This document shows positions 1-6,420 of a DNA stretch of 6,792 nt, piece after piece (positions within the stretch are counted from its first letter, which is position 1; the number at the start of each line of letters is the position of its first letter). The position numbers and the translations under genes were made by a program. The notes under the pieces were generated by a model. The model was not told the DNA's origin, did not search any database, and saw nothing but the letters and a program-made list of their open reading frames with translations. The stretch comes from Bacillota bacterium. GTDB taxonomy: Bacteria > Bacillota_E > Sulfobacillia > Sulfobacillales > Sulfobacillaceae. The DNA lies in contig JAKAAL010000225.1 of the NCBI GenBank assembly GCA_021802375.1, positions 1 through 6,792 on the forward strand, in the 5' to 3' direction.

Positions 1-152
1 AGGTACTGGACTATTGGAGAGATATTGGGGAGTGGTGGCACAATGAGCCGGAATTATGGTTTTGGCGAGTCCAAGGTGAAGATCAAGGTGTCTACGAGCT
101 GGCCTGGGACCCCAGCAAAAATCAGTGGTGGCTATATTACGTCTATGACTAA
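1..152 (+). CDS. DUF6504-like protein, C-terminal part only
   Basis: Reading from base 3, an open frame of 49 codons runs to a TAA at 150-152; the N-terminus is outside the window. The tail is rich in Trp, Tyr and acidic residues: it begins VLDYWRDIGEWW, has WRVQGEDQGVYELAWD in the middle and ends WWLYYVYD. That pattern (a 'W-R-x-x-G-x-W-W' start, then 'GVYEL', then a terminal 'WxLxxVYD') resembles the small DUF6504 family, which has no known biochemical activity and, from general knowledge, is often encoded beside ImuB/DinB-type Y-family polymerases and DnaE2. The position just upstream of dnaE2 fits. The assignment is by eye from pattern and context; the alternative is the C-terminus of an unrelated protein. 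The stop overlaps the possible ATG at 145, so coupling to the next frame is plausible. Confidence 0.6.
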   Translation, partial: VLDYWRDIGEWWHNEPELWFWRVQGEDQGVYELAWDPSKNQWWLYYVYD

Positions 153-297
153 GCATGGTCGGGTGATTTGGTTCCCCGGAGCTTCCGTGCCGGAGTACGA
201 GTATATTCGAATGGCTGGACATGCCTATCATTTGCGGCCGGGCTCCTTGGCCGATCGGGTATTGAAATGGGTCACGGTGGCTGTGGATGGGGAATGA
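145..297 (+). CDS. Possible small hypothetical protein (50 aa) coupled to dnaE2
   Basis: An ATG at 145 opens a 50-codon frame ending in TGA at 295-297. It overlaps the upstream TAA by 8 bases and shares an ATGA overlap with the dnaE2 start at 294, the arrangement expected of translationally coupled genes. The product starts MTKHGRVIWFPGAS and ends VLKWVTVAVDGE. It is basic to neutral, with no cysteine, no membrane segment and no family that I recognise. The ribosome binding site is weak (GGTGG about 15 bases upstream), so translation would depend on coupling. The frame stays open further upstream, to an ATG at 25, but that part overlaps the better-supported DUF6504-like frame. It could equally be a non-coding spacer that happens to be open. 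Its main supports are the overlaps at both ends and the lack of any other gene in the gap. Confidence 0.4.
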   Translation: MTKHGRVIWFPGASVPEYEYIRMAGHAYHLRPGSLADRVLKWVTVAVDGE

Positions 298-3200
298 GCG
301 GTGTGCATCTCCACGTGCATTCGGCCTTTTCCTTCTTGAATGGCGCCTCACGCCCGAGAGACTTGGTGCGCGAAGCGGCAGCCCAAGGTATTGAGACCCT
401 GGCGTTGACAGACGAGGACCGGGTGTCGGGTGTGGTTTCCTTTCTGAAAGCATGCCAAGAATATGGTATTAAGGGCATTGTGGGCGCGGAAGTGATGGTG
501 GAGGACTATGGCAAGCTTGTTCTGCTGGTGCCAGGGACGTCAGCGTATCCGGATCTGATGGCGCTTTTAACGGCCGCCCATTTAGAGAATCCCCGCGGAC
601 AAGTACGCGTCAGTTGGGATATGCTGCGCCGATTTGGTCATTCGTTAATCGCCTTAACAGGAGATCGCGAGGGAATGTTGGCTCGCGCTTATATTGACCG
701 GGATCCGGTGCGGCTGTCCATCGTTCAAGAAGAACTTCAGATAGTTTTTGGCCCCGAGCGACTCTACGTAGAGGTGACGTCGGGGCTCTTGCCGGGCGAC
801 CGCCGCCTATTTCGGGCACTGCACGATTTGGCAGAGGCTCGGGGATGGCCTTTAGTGGCCACGGGGGCCGTTCATTATGCTCGTAAGGATCATTTTGGCC
901 TCTACGATTTGATGACCTGTATTCGTGCGGGGGAACAGATCGAGAGTGTTTTCCCCGAGCGACGCTTAAATGCGGAAAACTATCTAAAGCCGTGGAGCGA
1001 CTTCGAAAAACTGTTTCGCGATTGGCCGGAGATACTGCGGTCAACACGGAATCTCGCTGATAAGCTTCATACCCCCGAACTCTTAGGGCGCCGTTTTCGT
1101 CCGCTTTTTTCGCTGGCGGAAGGGATGACTGCGGAACGGGTCCTTTGGGAAAAAGTGCTTCGGGGAGCGCGGCGGCGATATTCCAAGGACTGGCTCAAGG
1201 TTCGCTCCCGTATTGAGCGAGAGCTTTCGGTGATTGAGGATTTGGGGTTTAGCGATTACTTCTTAGTGGTCGCGGATGTGGCGGATTTTGCCCGACAAGA
1301 GGGGATTCGCTTTTCCGGACGGGGATCGGCAGCGGATTCCGTCGTGGCCTATTGCTTGGGCATTACGGATGTGGATGCGTGGCGGCGAAATCTTTTGTTT
1401 GAGCGTTTCATGAGCCGTGAGCGGCAGGAGATGCCCGACATCGACATCGATTTTGACGCCCGCCGTCGTGACGAGGTGGAGGCTTATGTGACCCAGCGCT
1501 ATGGCTCGGAACATGTGGCGCGGGTGGCCACCTATCAAACCTACCGTCAACGTTTGGCCGTACGGGAAATCGGGAAAGTCATGGGGTTTCCCCCCCAGGA
1601 ACTAGATGCTTTGGCTAAGTCGCTTCCGGAAGCACCGATCGCCAGTCTTTTGGAGCGATGGGGGAATATTCCTGAGCTCCGCCAATACCCGGAGTCGGAA
1701 CGGCTTCGGTCAGTGCTAACGTTTGCCCAAGCGATTGAGGGATTGCCCCGTCACATCGGCACGCACTTGGGCGGGGTGGTGATTGCCGATGTGCCCATCC
1801 AGGCGGTCAGCCCCCGTGAAAGATCTCCCAAGGGCTTAGAGATTTTGCAGTTTGACAAACGTGACGTGGAGGATTTGGGCCTCATGAAGCTGGACTTGCT
1901 TTCCTTACGCACGTTTTCAGCCGTTGAGATGGCTAGCCAAACGATTCAGCAAGCAGGACCTTTTGATTATGACCGCATTCCCTTATCGGATAACGCGACC
2001 TTTGAACGCCTTCAGAAGGGGGATAGTATTGGGGTATTTCAGCTGGAAAGCCCCGCGCAGCGGGCGCTAGCCCAAAAGCTTCAGCCGAGTCTCTGGGAAG
2101 ATATTGTGGCGTCCTTGGCGTTAATCCGCCCGGGCCCCATTAAGGGAAATATGGTCGATCCCTTTGTGGCCCGCCGGCGGGGTGAGGAACCGGTCACCTA
2201 CCTGCATCCGGATTTGGAGCCTATTTTATCCAAGACCTACGGGGTGGTGCTTTTTCAAGAACAGGTGATTGCCATTGCCAGCACGTTGGCCGGATTTACT
2301 CCCGGGGAGGCGGATCTTTTGCGCCGCGTCATGACCCATGCCCGCTCGACTCAGGAGATGGAGGTTCTGGGAGAACGTTTTCGCCAAAAGGCGGTCGCGC
2401 GTGGGGTGTCCGAGGACATTGCCCATCAGGTGTTCCAACAGATTGTTGGATACGCCAGTTACGGGTTCAATGAGGCGCATGCGGCCGCCTTTGCGGAGAC
2501 GTCTTACCGCACCGCCTACCTTTTGGAACATTTCCCGCGAGCTTATTTTTTAGGGCTCTTAAATGCCGAACCCTTGGGCTATTACCCGATTGATGTGCTG
2601 CTCGTGGAAGCCCGGCGGCGGAACATCCCGATTCTCCCCCTGGATATAAATCAAAGCGATGCGTTAATCCGTGAAGAGGGTGATGGTCTCCGCATCGGGT
2701 TAGGATTTGTGCGCGGCATGGGTATGGGGTTGGCCGAAGCGATTGTGGCGCACCGTCCCCCGACAGGGTATACGCATCCGGAAGATGTCGCAGCACGGAT
2801 TCCTGCCGTGCGAAAGCATCTTTCTCGTCTGGTGGAGGTGGGGGCATTTGATAGCATTAGCCACGATCGCTCAGGCCTCTTGGAGGATGTTCAGGGGCCC
2901 AACGGATTACGGCTAACCTCGGCCCAGCCCGGAAAGGCATGGACTCCAGCGGAAGAAGTGGTGGCTGATTATCGGAATCTCGGTTTTGGCCAACAGCGCC
3001 AGTGGATGGAATTTTGGCGGCCGCACGTGACCCGTGAGGGTTATCAGGCCATCAAGGACATCCAGCAGGTACAAGCCGGGCGGCCAGTGCGAACGGTGGC
3101 CCTTTTCTATCGCCCCCATCGGCCCCCTACACGCAGTGGGCGCCTGGTGGTTTTCTTCTCGTTGGTCGATGAGACAGGGGTGCTGGAAGCACGACTTTCC

Positions 3201-3329
3201 ACCAAAGGCTATCAGCGATTTGGCCATCTCCTCTTTGGCAAAGTGCGGCGGATGATTGCGGTGTCGGGAATTCGGGAGCCGTCTGGGATTCGGGTGACAG
3301 CCCTGGCTCCATGGCCGTCTCAAGCCTAA
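294..3329 (+). CDS. dnaE2: Error-prone DNA polymerase III alpha subunit DnaE2 (ImuC)
   Basis: This 1011-residue C-family DNA polymerase extends DNA past damaged template bases. In other bacteria it works in the cytoplasm with ImuA/ImuB-type partners, under SOS control. The order is: PHP domain (about 4-200, starting HLHVHS at 5-10); palm with SGRGSAADS (341-349) and catalytic Asp382 and Asp384 in PDIDIDFD; the third catalytic Asp534 in MKLDLL; fingers with RPGPIKG (612-618) and YASYGFNEAHAA (720-731); a helix-hairpin-helix region (about 799-855); the DnaE2-type ADYRNLGF segment; and an OB fold (about 931-1003). The protein ends after the OB fold, without the tau-binding domain of replicative DnaE, as usual for DnaE2. 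ATG 294 is chosen because HLHVHS then follows at once and ATGA overlaps the preceding stop; in-frame ATG 267 and ATG 168 would add residues with no family match. Several PHP metal-ligand positions are changed (Asn16, Glu41, Ala192), so proofreading by PHP is unlikely. No frameshift is seen. The operon promoter and any LexA box are outside the window. Confidence 0.95.
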   Translation: MSGVHLHVHSAFSFLNGASRPRDLVREAAAQGIETLALTDEDRVSGVVSFLKACQEYGIKGIVGAEVMVEDYGKLVLLVPGTSAYPDLMALLTAAHLENPRGQVRVSWDMLRRFGHSLIALTGDREGMLARAYIDRDPVRLSIVQEELQIVFGPERLYVEVTSGLLPGDRRLFRALHDLAEARGWPLVATGAVHYARKDHFGLYDLMTCIRAGEQIESVFPERRLNAENYLKPWSDFEKLFRDWPEILRSTRNLADKLHTPELLGRRFRPLFSLAEGMTAERVLWEKVLRGARRRYSKDWLKVRSRIERELSVIEDLGFSDYFLVVADVADFARQEGIRFSGRGSAADSVVAYCLGITDVDAWRRNLLFERFMSRERQEMPDIDIDFDARRRDEVEAYVTQRYGSEHVARVATYQTYRQRLAVREIGKVMGFPPQELDALAKSLPEAPIASLLERWGNIPELRQYPESERLRSVLTFAQAIEGLPRHIGTHLGGVVIADVPIQAVSPRERSPKGLEILQFDKRDVEDLGLMKLDLLSLRTFSAVEMASQTIQQAGPFDYDRIPLSDNATFERLQKGDSIGVFQLESPAQRALAQKLQPSLWEDIVASLALIRPGPIKGNMVDPFVARRRGEEPVTYLHPDLEPILSKTYGVVLFQEQVIAIASTLAGFTPGEADLLRRVMTHARSTQEMEVLGERFRQKAVARGVSEDIAHQVFQQIVGYASYGFNEAHAAAFAETSYRTAYLLEHFPRAYFLGLLNAEPLGYYPIDVLLVEARRRNIPILPLDINQSDALIREEGDGLRIGLGFVRGMGMGLAEAIVAHRPPTGYTHPEDVAARIPAVRKHLSRLVEVGAFDSISHDRSGLLEDVQGPNGLRLTSAQPGKAWTPAEEVVADYRNLGFGQQRQWMEFWRPHVTREGYQAIKDIQQVQAGRPVRTVALFYRPHRPPTRSGRLVVFFSLVDETGVLEARLSTKGYQRFGHLLFGKVRRMIAVSGIREPSGIRVTALAPWPSQA

Positions 3330-3350
3330 AATCTAGAAAAATCATCCGGA

Positions 3351-5390
3351 ATGCAGGAATTTGCGCTTTTATGTCAAATTGGTTATCGAATGGGGTTCAG
3401 GAGGCAGGTGGAGGGATTGTGGAAGCCAGCTAGTGCCTATACCGTCAAACGGGGTCGCTTCCATCATCTCGTGTTTGCATTGCGGGGACTAGTATGGTTG
3501 GTCGCCGCAATTTTTGCTTGGGGGCACCCCTTTGGCTCTCTTCCCTTGCTTCTCTGGCTTTTCCTCGCTTTCCTTGGCGCCGCGATTTGGAAACGTCCCA
3601 ACTGGCTCGAATCCGCCAATCAAATATTAATCGTTGTTGATTTAGTCCTGATTTCGCTCGCTATTCTAGTGACAGGTGGAATTCACAGTCCCATCTATCT
3701 GTTATACGGTGGCGAAGCTCTCTTTCTTACTGTTTACGGCACCCTGCGCTATGCCAGCGCCGGTGCGTTGGCGGTCGTGGTAGCCTACGGCTTGTCGACG
3801 GGGGCTTGGGATTTAAAAGTTTTTTGGTGGCGCATGGCGATGATGGCCATCTATATTTTTGCCGCCGGTGGCTTGGGCCGGGAATATCGCTTGACAAGCC
3901 ATCGCAATAGTGAAAACTTCCAGAAGCTCGATCAGATTGCCCGTTTGAAGGTGCTGCAGGAATCCATTATGCAAGAGCAAGACATCAATATTGTGTTGAT
4001 GCGGTTATTAGAAGAAGCGCGCAGCATGGCTCGGACTGACGCCGCCTACCTGGTCCGCATTGACCCGCAACGGCGCATCAAAGGATTTACTGTGCAAGGC
4101 GCGGCGACGCCCGAGCTATTGTTGGAAATGCCGGATCATGTACCCTCTGGGTTAGAGGTGTTGACACCCCTCGATGACACCTGGAATGCGTGGCCGCTGC
4201 ACCGCTATTTTTATGACATCGGCATGCGGTCCTTGATTTTGGCGCCGCTATGCTATGAGGAATCGTTCTACGGCTGGATGGGGCTCATGTCCCGGTCTCC
4301 CGAAGTAAACGAGCCCCAACGTTTTATCATTCAAAGTTTAGCGGACATCATGTCAACCCAATTGAGGTTTGACGAATCGCAGTCCGTGGCTCAAAAGCGG
4401 GGACAATTGTTGGCGATTTTGGAGCGCGTGGGCCGGATTGTGAATCACAACCTGGACATGGATCAACTGCTCCGGAGCCTCCGTCAAGCGGTGGCGGAAG
4501 TGTTGGAAACAGACAGCTTCTTCGTGGCCTTAACGTTGCCCGATGACCCGTCGCATTGTCTCATGCAATATCTTTGGGACGATGGGGAAGAATATCCCCC
4601 AGAAATCCTTCCGGTGGAGCCGGATGGACTCACAGGAAGCGTTATTCTTTCGGGCAAACCGTCACACATTAATGGTCGAAAGCAGGTTGGCACGCTGACG
4701 GGATCTCAGAAAGAGCCGTTGGGCATGTTGGTGGTTCCCTTAACTCACGAAGGCCGCGTGCTAGGTGCGATGTCGGTTCAGTCTTACCGAATTGAGTACG
4801 ATCCGGATCACTTGGAATTTCTGTCAGCGATCGCGTCGCAAGCCTCGATTGCCATTCGCAATGCCCAAATGTATCAGCAAACCCAGGAGATCGCCTTAAC
4901 GGACTATCTCACCGGGCTCGGCAATTCACGGCGGTTTAACTTGGTGGTGCAGAGCGCCGTCGAGATGGCCGAGGAGAAGGGGCAGCCACTCTCCCTGTTA
5001 TTAATTGACTCGGATAGTTTGAAGTCGATTAACGACCGATATGGCCACCGAGCCGGCGATCTCCATCTTCAGCGGGTGGCCCAAGTCATTCGGGAAAGCA
5101 TTCGCGAGGACGATGTCGCGTGTCGCTACGCGGGCGATGAGTTTGTGGTGGTCTTGCCGAAATCGCAATTAGAAGACGCTTTGCAAGTGGGAGAGCGTAT
5201 TCGCCACGAAATTGAAACGCATCGATTTAAATGGAGCGATACCCTCATTTTGGGATCAACGATTAGTGTGGGTGCCGCGCAATTTCAGTCCGGAATGTCG
5301 GTGGATGCCTTGTTCCAAGCGGCCGATCGAGCCATGTATAGCGCTAAACAAGGGGGGAAAAATCGAGTGGCTGCGGCTCATTCCGTTTAA
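3351..5390 (+). CDS. Membrane-bound GAF-GAF-GGDEF diguanylate cyclase
   Basis: Predicted to make cyclic di-GMP from two GTP at the inner face of the membrane. In the 679-residue form, about six hydrophobic segments occupy roughly 38-58, 62-80, 91-109, 112-130, 134-150 and 160-175, with GGIHSPIYLLY between the third and fourth. Two GAF-like domains follow (about 205-340 and 355-508), then a GGDEF domain (about 514-675). The GGDEF domain has DYLTGLGN (518-525), the metal-binding Asp553 in IDSDSLKSIND, YGHRAGD (564-570), the signature AGDEF (594-598) and an RxxD inhibitory site (Arg585-Asp588). AGDEF is a known variant compatible with activity, and the I-site suggests product feedback. No EAL or HD-GYP domain is present. 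The start is uncertain: ATG 3351 has only a weak CCGGA before it, while an AGGAGG at 3399-3404 lies inside the frame, before in-frame GTG 3408 and TTG 3417. All choices keep the membrane region. No terminator separates it from dnaE2. The ligands of the sensor parts are unknown. Confidence 0.9.
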   Translation: MQEFALLCQIGYRMGFRRQVEGLWKPASAYTVKRGRFHHLVFALRGLVWLVAAIFAWGHPFGSLPLLLWLFLAFLGAAIWKRPNWLESANQILIVVDLVLISLAILVTGGIHSPIYLLYGGEALFLTVYGTLRYASAGALAVVVAYGLSTGAWDLKVFWWRMAMMAIYIFAAGGLGREYRLTSHRNSENFQKLDQIARLKVLQESIMQEQDINIVLMRLLEEARSMARTDAAYLVRIDPQRRIKGFTVQGAATPELLLEMPDHVPSGLEVLTPLDDTWNAWPLHRYFYDIGMRSLILAPLCYEESFYGWMGLMSRSPEVNEPQRFIIQSLADIMSTQLRFDESQSVAQKRGQLLAILERVGRIVNHNLDMDQLLRSLRQAVAEVLETDSFFVALTLPDDPSHCLMQYLWDDGEEYPPEILPVEPDGLTGSVILSGKPSHINGRKQVGTLTGSQKEPLGMLVVPLTHEGRVLGAMSVQSYRIEYDPDHLEFLSAIASQASIAIRNAQMYQQTQEIALTDYLTGLGNSRRFNLVVQSAVEMAEEKGQPLSLLLIDSDSLKSINDRYGHRAGDLHLQRVAQVIRESIREDDVACRYAGDEFVVVLPKSQLEDALQVGERIRHEIETHRFKWSDTLILGSTISVGAAQFQSGMSVDALFQAADRAMYSAKQGGKNRVAAAHSV

Positions 5391-5400
5391 ATCCCAAGTC

Positions 5401-5429
5401 TTGACCGGGCGACAACCAAACTGTATAAT
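5401..5429 (+). promoter_or_regulatory. Sigma-A type promoter of the first tRNA operon
   Basis: TTGACC (5401-5406) and a perfect TATAAT (5424-5429) are separated by 17 bases, a near-consensus housekeeping promoter. Transcription would start near 5436, about 26 bases before tRNA-Ala. It begins only 10 bases after the cyclase stop codon, and no terminator lies between, so read-through from the cyclase gene is also possible. Confidence 0.88.
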
Positions 5430-5436
5430 AACTAAG

Positions 5437-5455
5437 CGTGGTCCGGGCGACCATG
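5437..5455 (+). promoter_or_regulatory. Leader hairpin upstream of tRNA-Ala(GGC)
   Basis: CGTGGTC (5437-5443) can pair with GACCATG (5449-5455) around a 5-base loop, giving 7 pairs with one G-U. It falls at the predicted 5' end of the tRNA transcript and six bases before the mature tRNA. It may stabilise or mark the precursor for processing, or may be chance; no T-run follows, so it is not a terminator. Confidence 0.3.
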
Positions 5456-5461
5456 AGACAC

Positions 5462-5537
<76 letters not shown>

Positions 5538-5540
5538 AAT

Positions 5541-5616
5541 GACCCCATGGTCTAGAGGCCTAGGACATCACCCTTTCAAGGTGGTAACCCGGGTTCGAAT
5601 CCCGGTGGGGTCGCCA
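5541..5616 (+). tRNA. tRNA-Glu(UUC), CCA encoded
   Basis: Acceptor GACCCCA pairs fully with TGGGGTC, followed by discriminator G and CCA. The anticodon stem TCACC/GGTGG (one U-G) encloses the loop CTTTCAA, with anticodon UUC. The T loop GGTTCGAATCC is canonical. Separated by three bases from both neighbours, so maturation of this unit must rely on closely spaced precursor cuts. Confidence 0.97.
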
Positions 5617-5619
5617 TTT

Positions 5620-5696
5620 GGGCCATTAGCTCAGTTGGTTAGAGCATCCGCCTTTTAAGTGGAGTGTCGAAGGTTCGAGTCCTTCATGGCCCACCA
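5620..5696 (+). tRNA. tRNA-Lys(UUU), CCA encoded
   Basis: Acceptor GGGCCAT pairs with ATGGCCC, followed by discriminator A and CCA. The anticodon stem TCCGC/GTGGA (one G-U) holds the loop CTTTTAA, with anticodon UUU. The D arm is GCTCAGTTGGTTAGAGC and the T loop GGTTCGAGTCC. Third gene of the first tRNA unit. Confidence 0.97.
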
Positions 5697-5703
5697 TTGA
5701 TAT

Positions 5704-5780
5704 AGGCCAGTAGCTCCAATTGGTAGAGCAGCGGACTCCAAATCCGCCTGTTGGGGGTTCGAGTCCCTCCTGGCCTGCCA
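5704..5780 (+). tRNA. tRNA-Trp(CCA anticodon), CCA end encoded
   Basis: Acceptor AGGCCAG pairs with CTGGCCT, followed by discriminator G (a tryptophan identity element) and CCA. The anticodon stem GCGGA/TCCGC encloses the loop CTCCAAA, with anticodon CCA. The T arm is GGGGGTTCGAGTCCCTC. Last gene before the terminator at 5784. Confidence 0.97.
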
Positions 5781-5783
5781 GTT

Positions 5784-5813
5784 TATCCCGCCTCTCGGGG
5801 CGGGGATATTTTT
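5784..5813 (+). terminator. Rho-independent terminator after tRNA-Trp
   Basis: TATCCCGCC (5784-5792) pairs with GGC-G-GGGATA (5799-5808), giving nine pairs with one bulged G and a 6-base loop, and runs straight into TTTTT (5809-5813). It begins four bases after the CCA of tRNA-Trp and splits the tRNA cluster into two transcription units. Confidence 0.85.
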
Positions 5814-5840
5814 GAGGACTGGATCTCACACTAGCCTCAA

Positions 5841-5849
5841 TGGTATCAT
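5841..5849 (+). promoter_or_regulatory. Extended -10 promoter of the second tRNA operon
   Basis: TGGTATCAT combines a TGn extension (5841-5843) with a 5-of-6 match to TATAAT (5844-5849). The -35 region is poor (TGGATC at 5820-5825, 18-base spacing, three matches), as is common when the -10 is extended. It lies after a terminator and 10 bases before tRNA-Gly, so a promoter is needed here. Confidence 0.6.
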
Positions 5850-5858
5850 GTTGGTGAT

Positions 5859-5932
5859 GCGGGTGTAGCTCAATGGTAGAGCCTCAGCCTTCCAAGCTGA
5901 TCACGTGGGTTCGATTCCCATCACCCGCTCCA
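5859..5932 (+). tRNA. tRNA-Gly(UCC), CCA encoded
   Basis: Acceptor GCGGGTG pairs fully with CACCCGC, followed by discriminator U (usual for bacterial tRNA-Gly) and CCA. The anticodon stem TCAGC/GCTGA encloses the loop CTTCCAA, with anticodon UCC. The D arm is short (GCTCAATGGTAGAGC) and the T arm is GTGGGTTCGATTCCCAT. First gene of the second unit. Confidence 0.97.
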
Positions 5933-5937
5933 CTTTT

Positions 5938-6013
5938 GGGGCTTTAGCTCAGCTGGGAGAGCGCCTGCTTTGCACGCAGGAGGTCAGCGGTTCGATCCCG
6001 CTAAGCTCCACCA
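5938..6013 (+). tRNA. tRNA-Ala(UGC), CCA encoded
   Basis: Acceptor GGGGCTT pairs with AAGCTCC, including the G3-U70 alanine identity pair, followed by A and CCA. The anticodon stem CCTGC/GCAGG encloses the loop TTTGCAC, with anticodon UGC. With Ala(GGC) at 5462 this cluster supplies both tRNAs needed to read all four alanine codons. Confidence 0.97.
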
Positions 6014-6020
6014 TCGGTAT

Positions 6021-6096
6021 TGGGGAGTCGCCAAGTTGGTAAGGCACGGGACTTTGGATCCCGCATGCGCAGGTTCGAGTCCTGCCTCCCCAGCCA
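6021..6096 (+). tRNA. tRNA-Gln(UUG), CCA encoded
   Basis: Acceptor TGGGGAG pairs fully with CTCCCCA, followed by discriminator G and CCA. The first pair U1-A72 is typical of tRNA-Gln. The anticodon stem CGGGA/TCCCG encloses the loop CTTTGGA, with anticodon UUG. Bases 6038-6096 of this gene recur exactly, in reverse complement, at the right end of the window. Confidence 0.97.
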
Positions 6097-6118
6097 ATAT
6101 TTTTAACACCGCAAGCGA
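6038..6118 (+). repeat. Left arm of 81-base perfect inverted repeat
   Basis: This segment covers bases 18-76 of tRNA-Gln, the 12-base spacer, and the 5' arm plus loop of the terminator hairpin. Its exact reverse complement is at 6712-6792. The arms are separated by 593 bases holding the terminator's 3' arm, the gene-free gap and the lipoprotein start. Confidence 0.97.
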
Positions 6119-6131
6119 TTGCGGATTTTTT
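6109..6131 (+). terminator. Rho-independent terminator after tRNA-Gln
   Basis: A perfect 6-pair stem CCGCAA/TTGCGG (6109-6114 and 6119-6124) with the tetraloop GCGA is followed by A and six T residues (6126-6131). It ends the second tRNA unit, 12 bases after the CCA end. The inverted copy on the right stops exactly at the end of this loop. Confidence 0.88.
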
Positions 6132-6378
6132 ATTTTGCGGGGACCATTTCAAACAGCTAGAAAATCCATGGTAAGATCCGGAGACCTCGCGCGACCTACC
6201 CTCGACCCATTCCTCAGTTCCGTCGTGCGCAGGTACCGGCGCCCGCCTGGGCAATTGTTCGTCGTAGCGCCCGTTGGGCCTTATCATCCACTTTAGTCTC
6301 ATCGCTATCCTCTGTCAGACGATGAACCGCGGCCGCCACGACCAGCGTCTTTCGACGAAGGCCATTGCGATCTAGGTT

Positions 6379-6409
6379 GTGACATCGTAGCCTTCCGCCG
6401 CGTTAACAT
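6379..6409 (+). promoter_or_regulatory. Weak putative promoter of the lipoprotein gene
   Basis: GTGACA (6379-6384, 5 of 6 to TTGACA) and TAACAT (6404-6409, 4 of 6 to TATAAT) are separated by 19 bases, longer than ideal. Transcription would start near 6416, before a GGGGAGG ribosome binding site. It is proposed because the preceding gene cluster is terminated and the lipoprotein needs its own promoter. Confidence 0.3.
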
Positions 6410-6420
6410 TGAGGTAACGC
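6400..6420. promoter_or_regulatory. Small inverted repeat over the putative -10 region
   Basis: GCGTTA (6400-6405) and TAACGC (6415-6420) are exact inverted copies with a 9-base gap, overlapping the proposed -10 and start point. The geometry is that of a dimeric repressor site, but at six bases per arm it could be chance. Confidence 0.25.

Noticed and set aside
25..144. Upstream extension of the small ORF from ATG 25
   Set aside because: It overlaps, in another frame, the better-supported DUF6504-like tail. ATG 145 fits the overlap arrangement and leaves the upstream gene intact.
168..293. In-frame upstream extension of dnaE2 to ATG 168 or ATG 267
   Set aside because: The extra residues do not resemble the DnaE family, whose proteins start just before the HxH motif. 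ATG 294 has the ATGA overlap with the preceding stop and places HLHVHS at residue 5.
610..1550. Minus-strand open frames inside dnaE2, such as 610-1047 and 1263-1550
   Set aside because: They are shadows of a strong coding sequence with all polymerase motifs in place; they have no family-like features and no ribosome binding sites.
2226..3345. Further overlapping frames on both strands at the 3' end of dnaE2
   Set aside because: dnaE2 is intact through its OB fold here. The alternative frames are Pro/Arg-rich, as expected of out-of-frame translation of GC-rich DNA.
3361..3389. Promoter between dnaE2 and the cyclase, TTGCGC with 17 bases to TATCGA
   Set aside because: Each box matches consensus at only three positions, and the start point would fall almost on the AGGAGG site, leaving hardly any leader.
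5949..6302. Frames on both strands over tRNA-Ala(UGC) and tRNA-Gln, 5949-6302 minus and 5970-6296 plus
   Set aside because: They are translations of tRNA and terminator sequence (GWGGRTRTC, GVAKLVRHGTLDP), a known source of false protein annotations.
6214..6402. Minus-strand 62-codon frame with RRKTLVVAAAVHRLTED, possibly the remnant of a gene
   Set aside because: It has no ATG or TTG start, only an internal GTG, no ribosome binding site and no recognised family. It may be a decayed fragment but cannot be supported.
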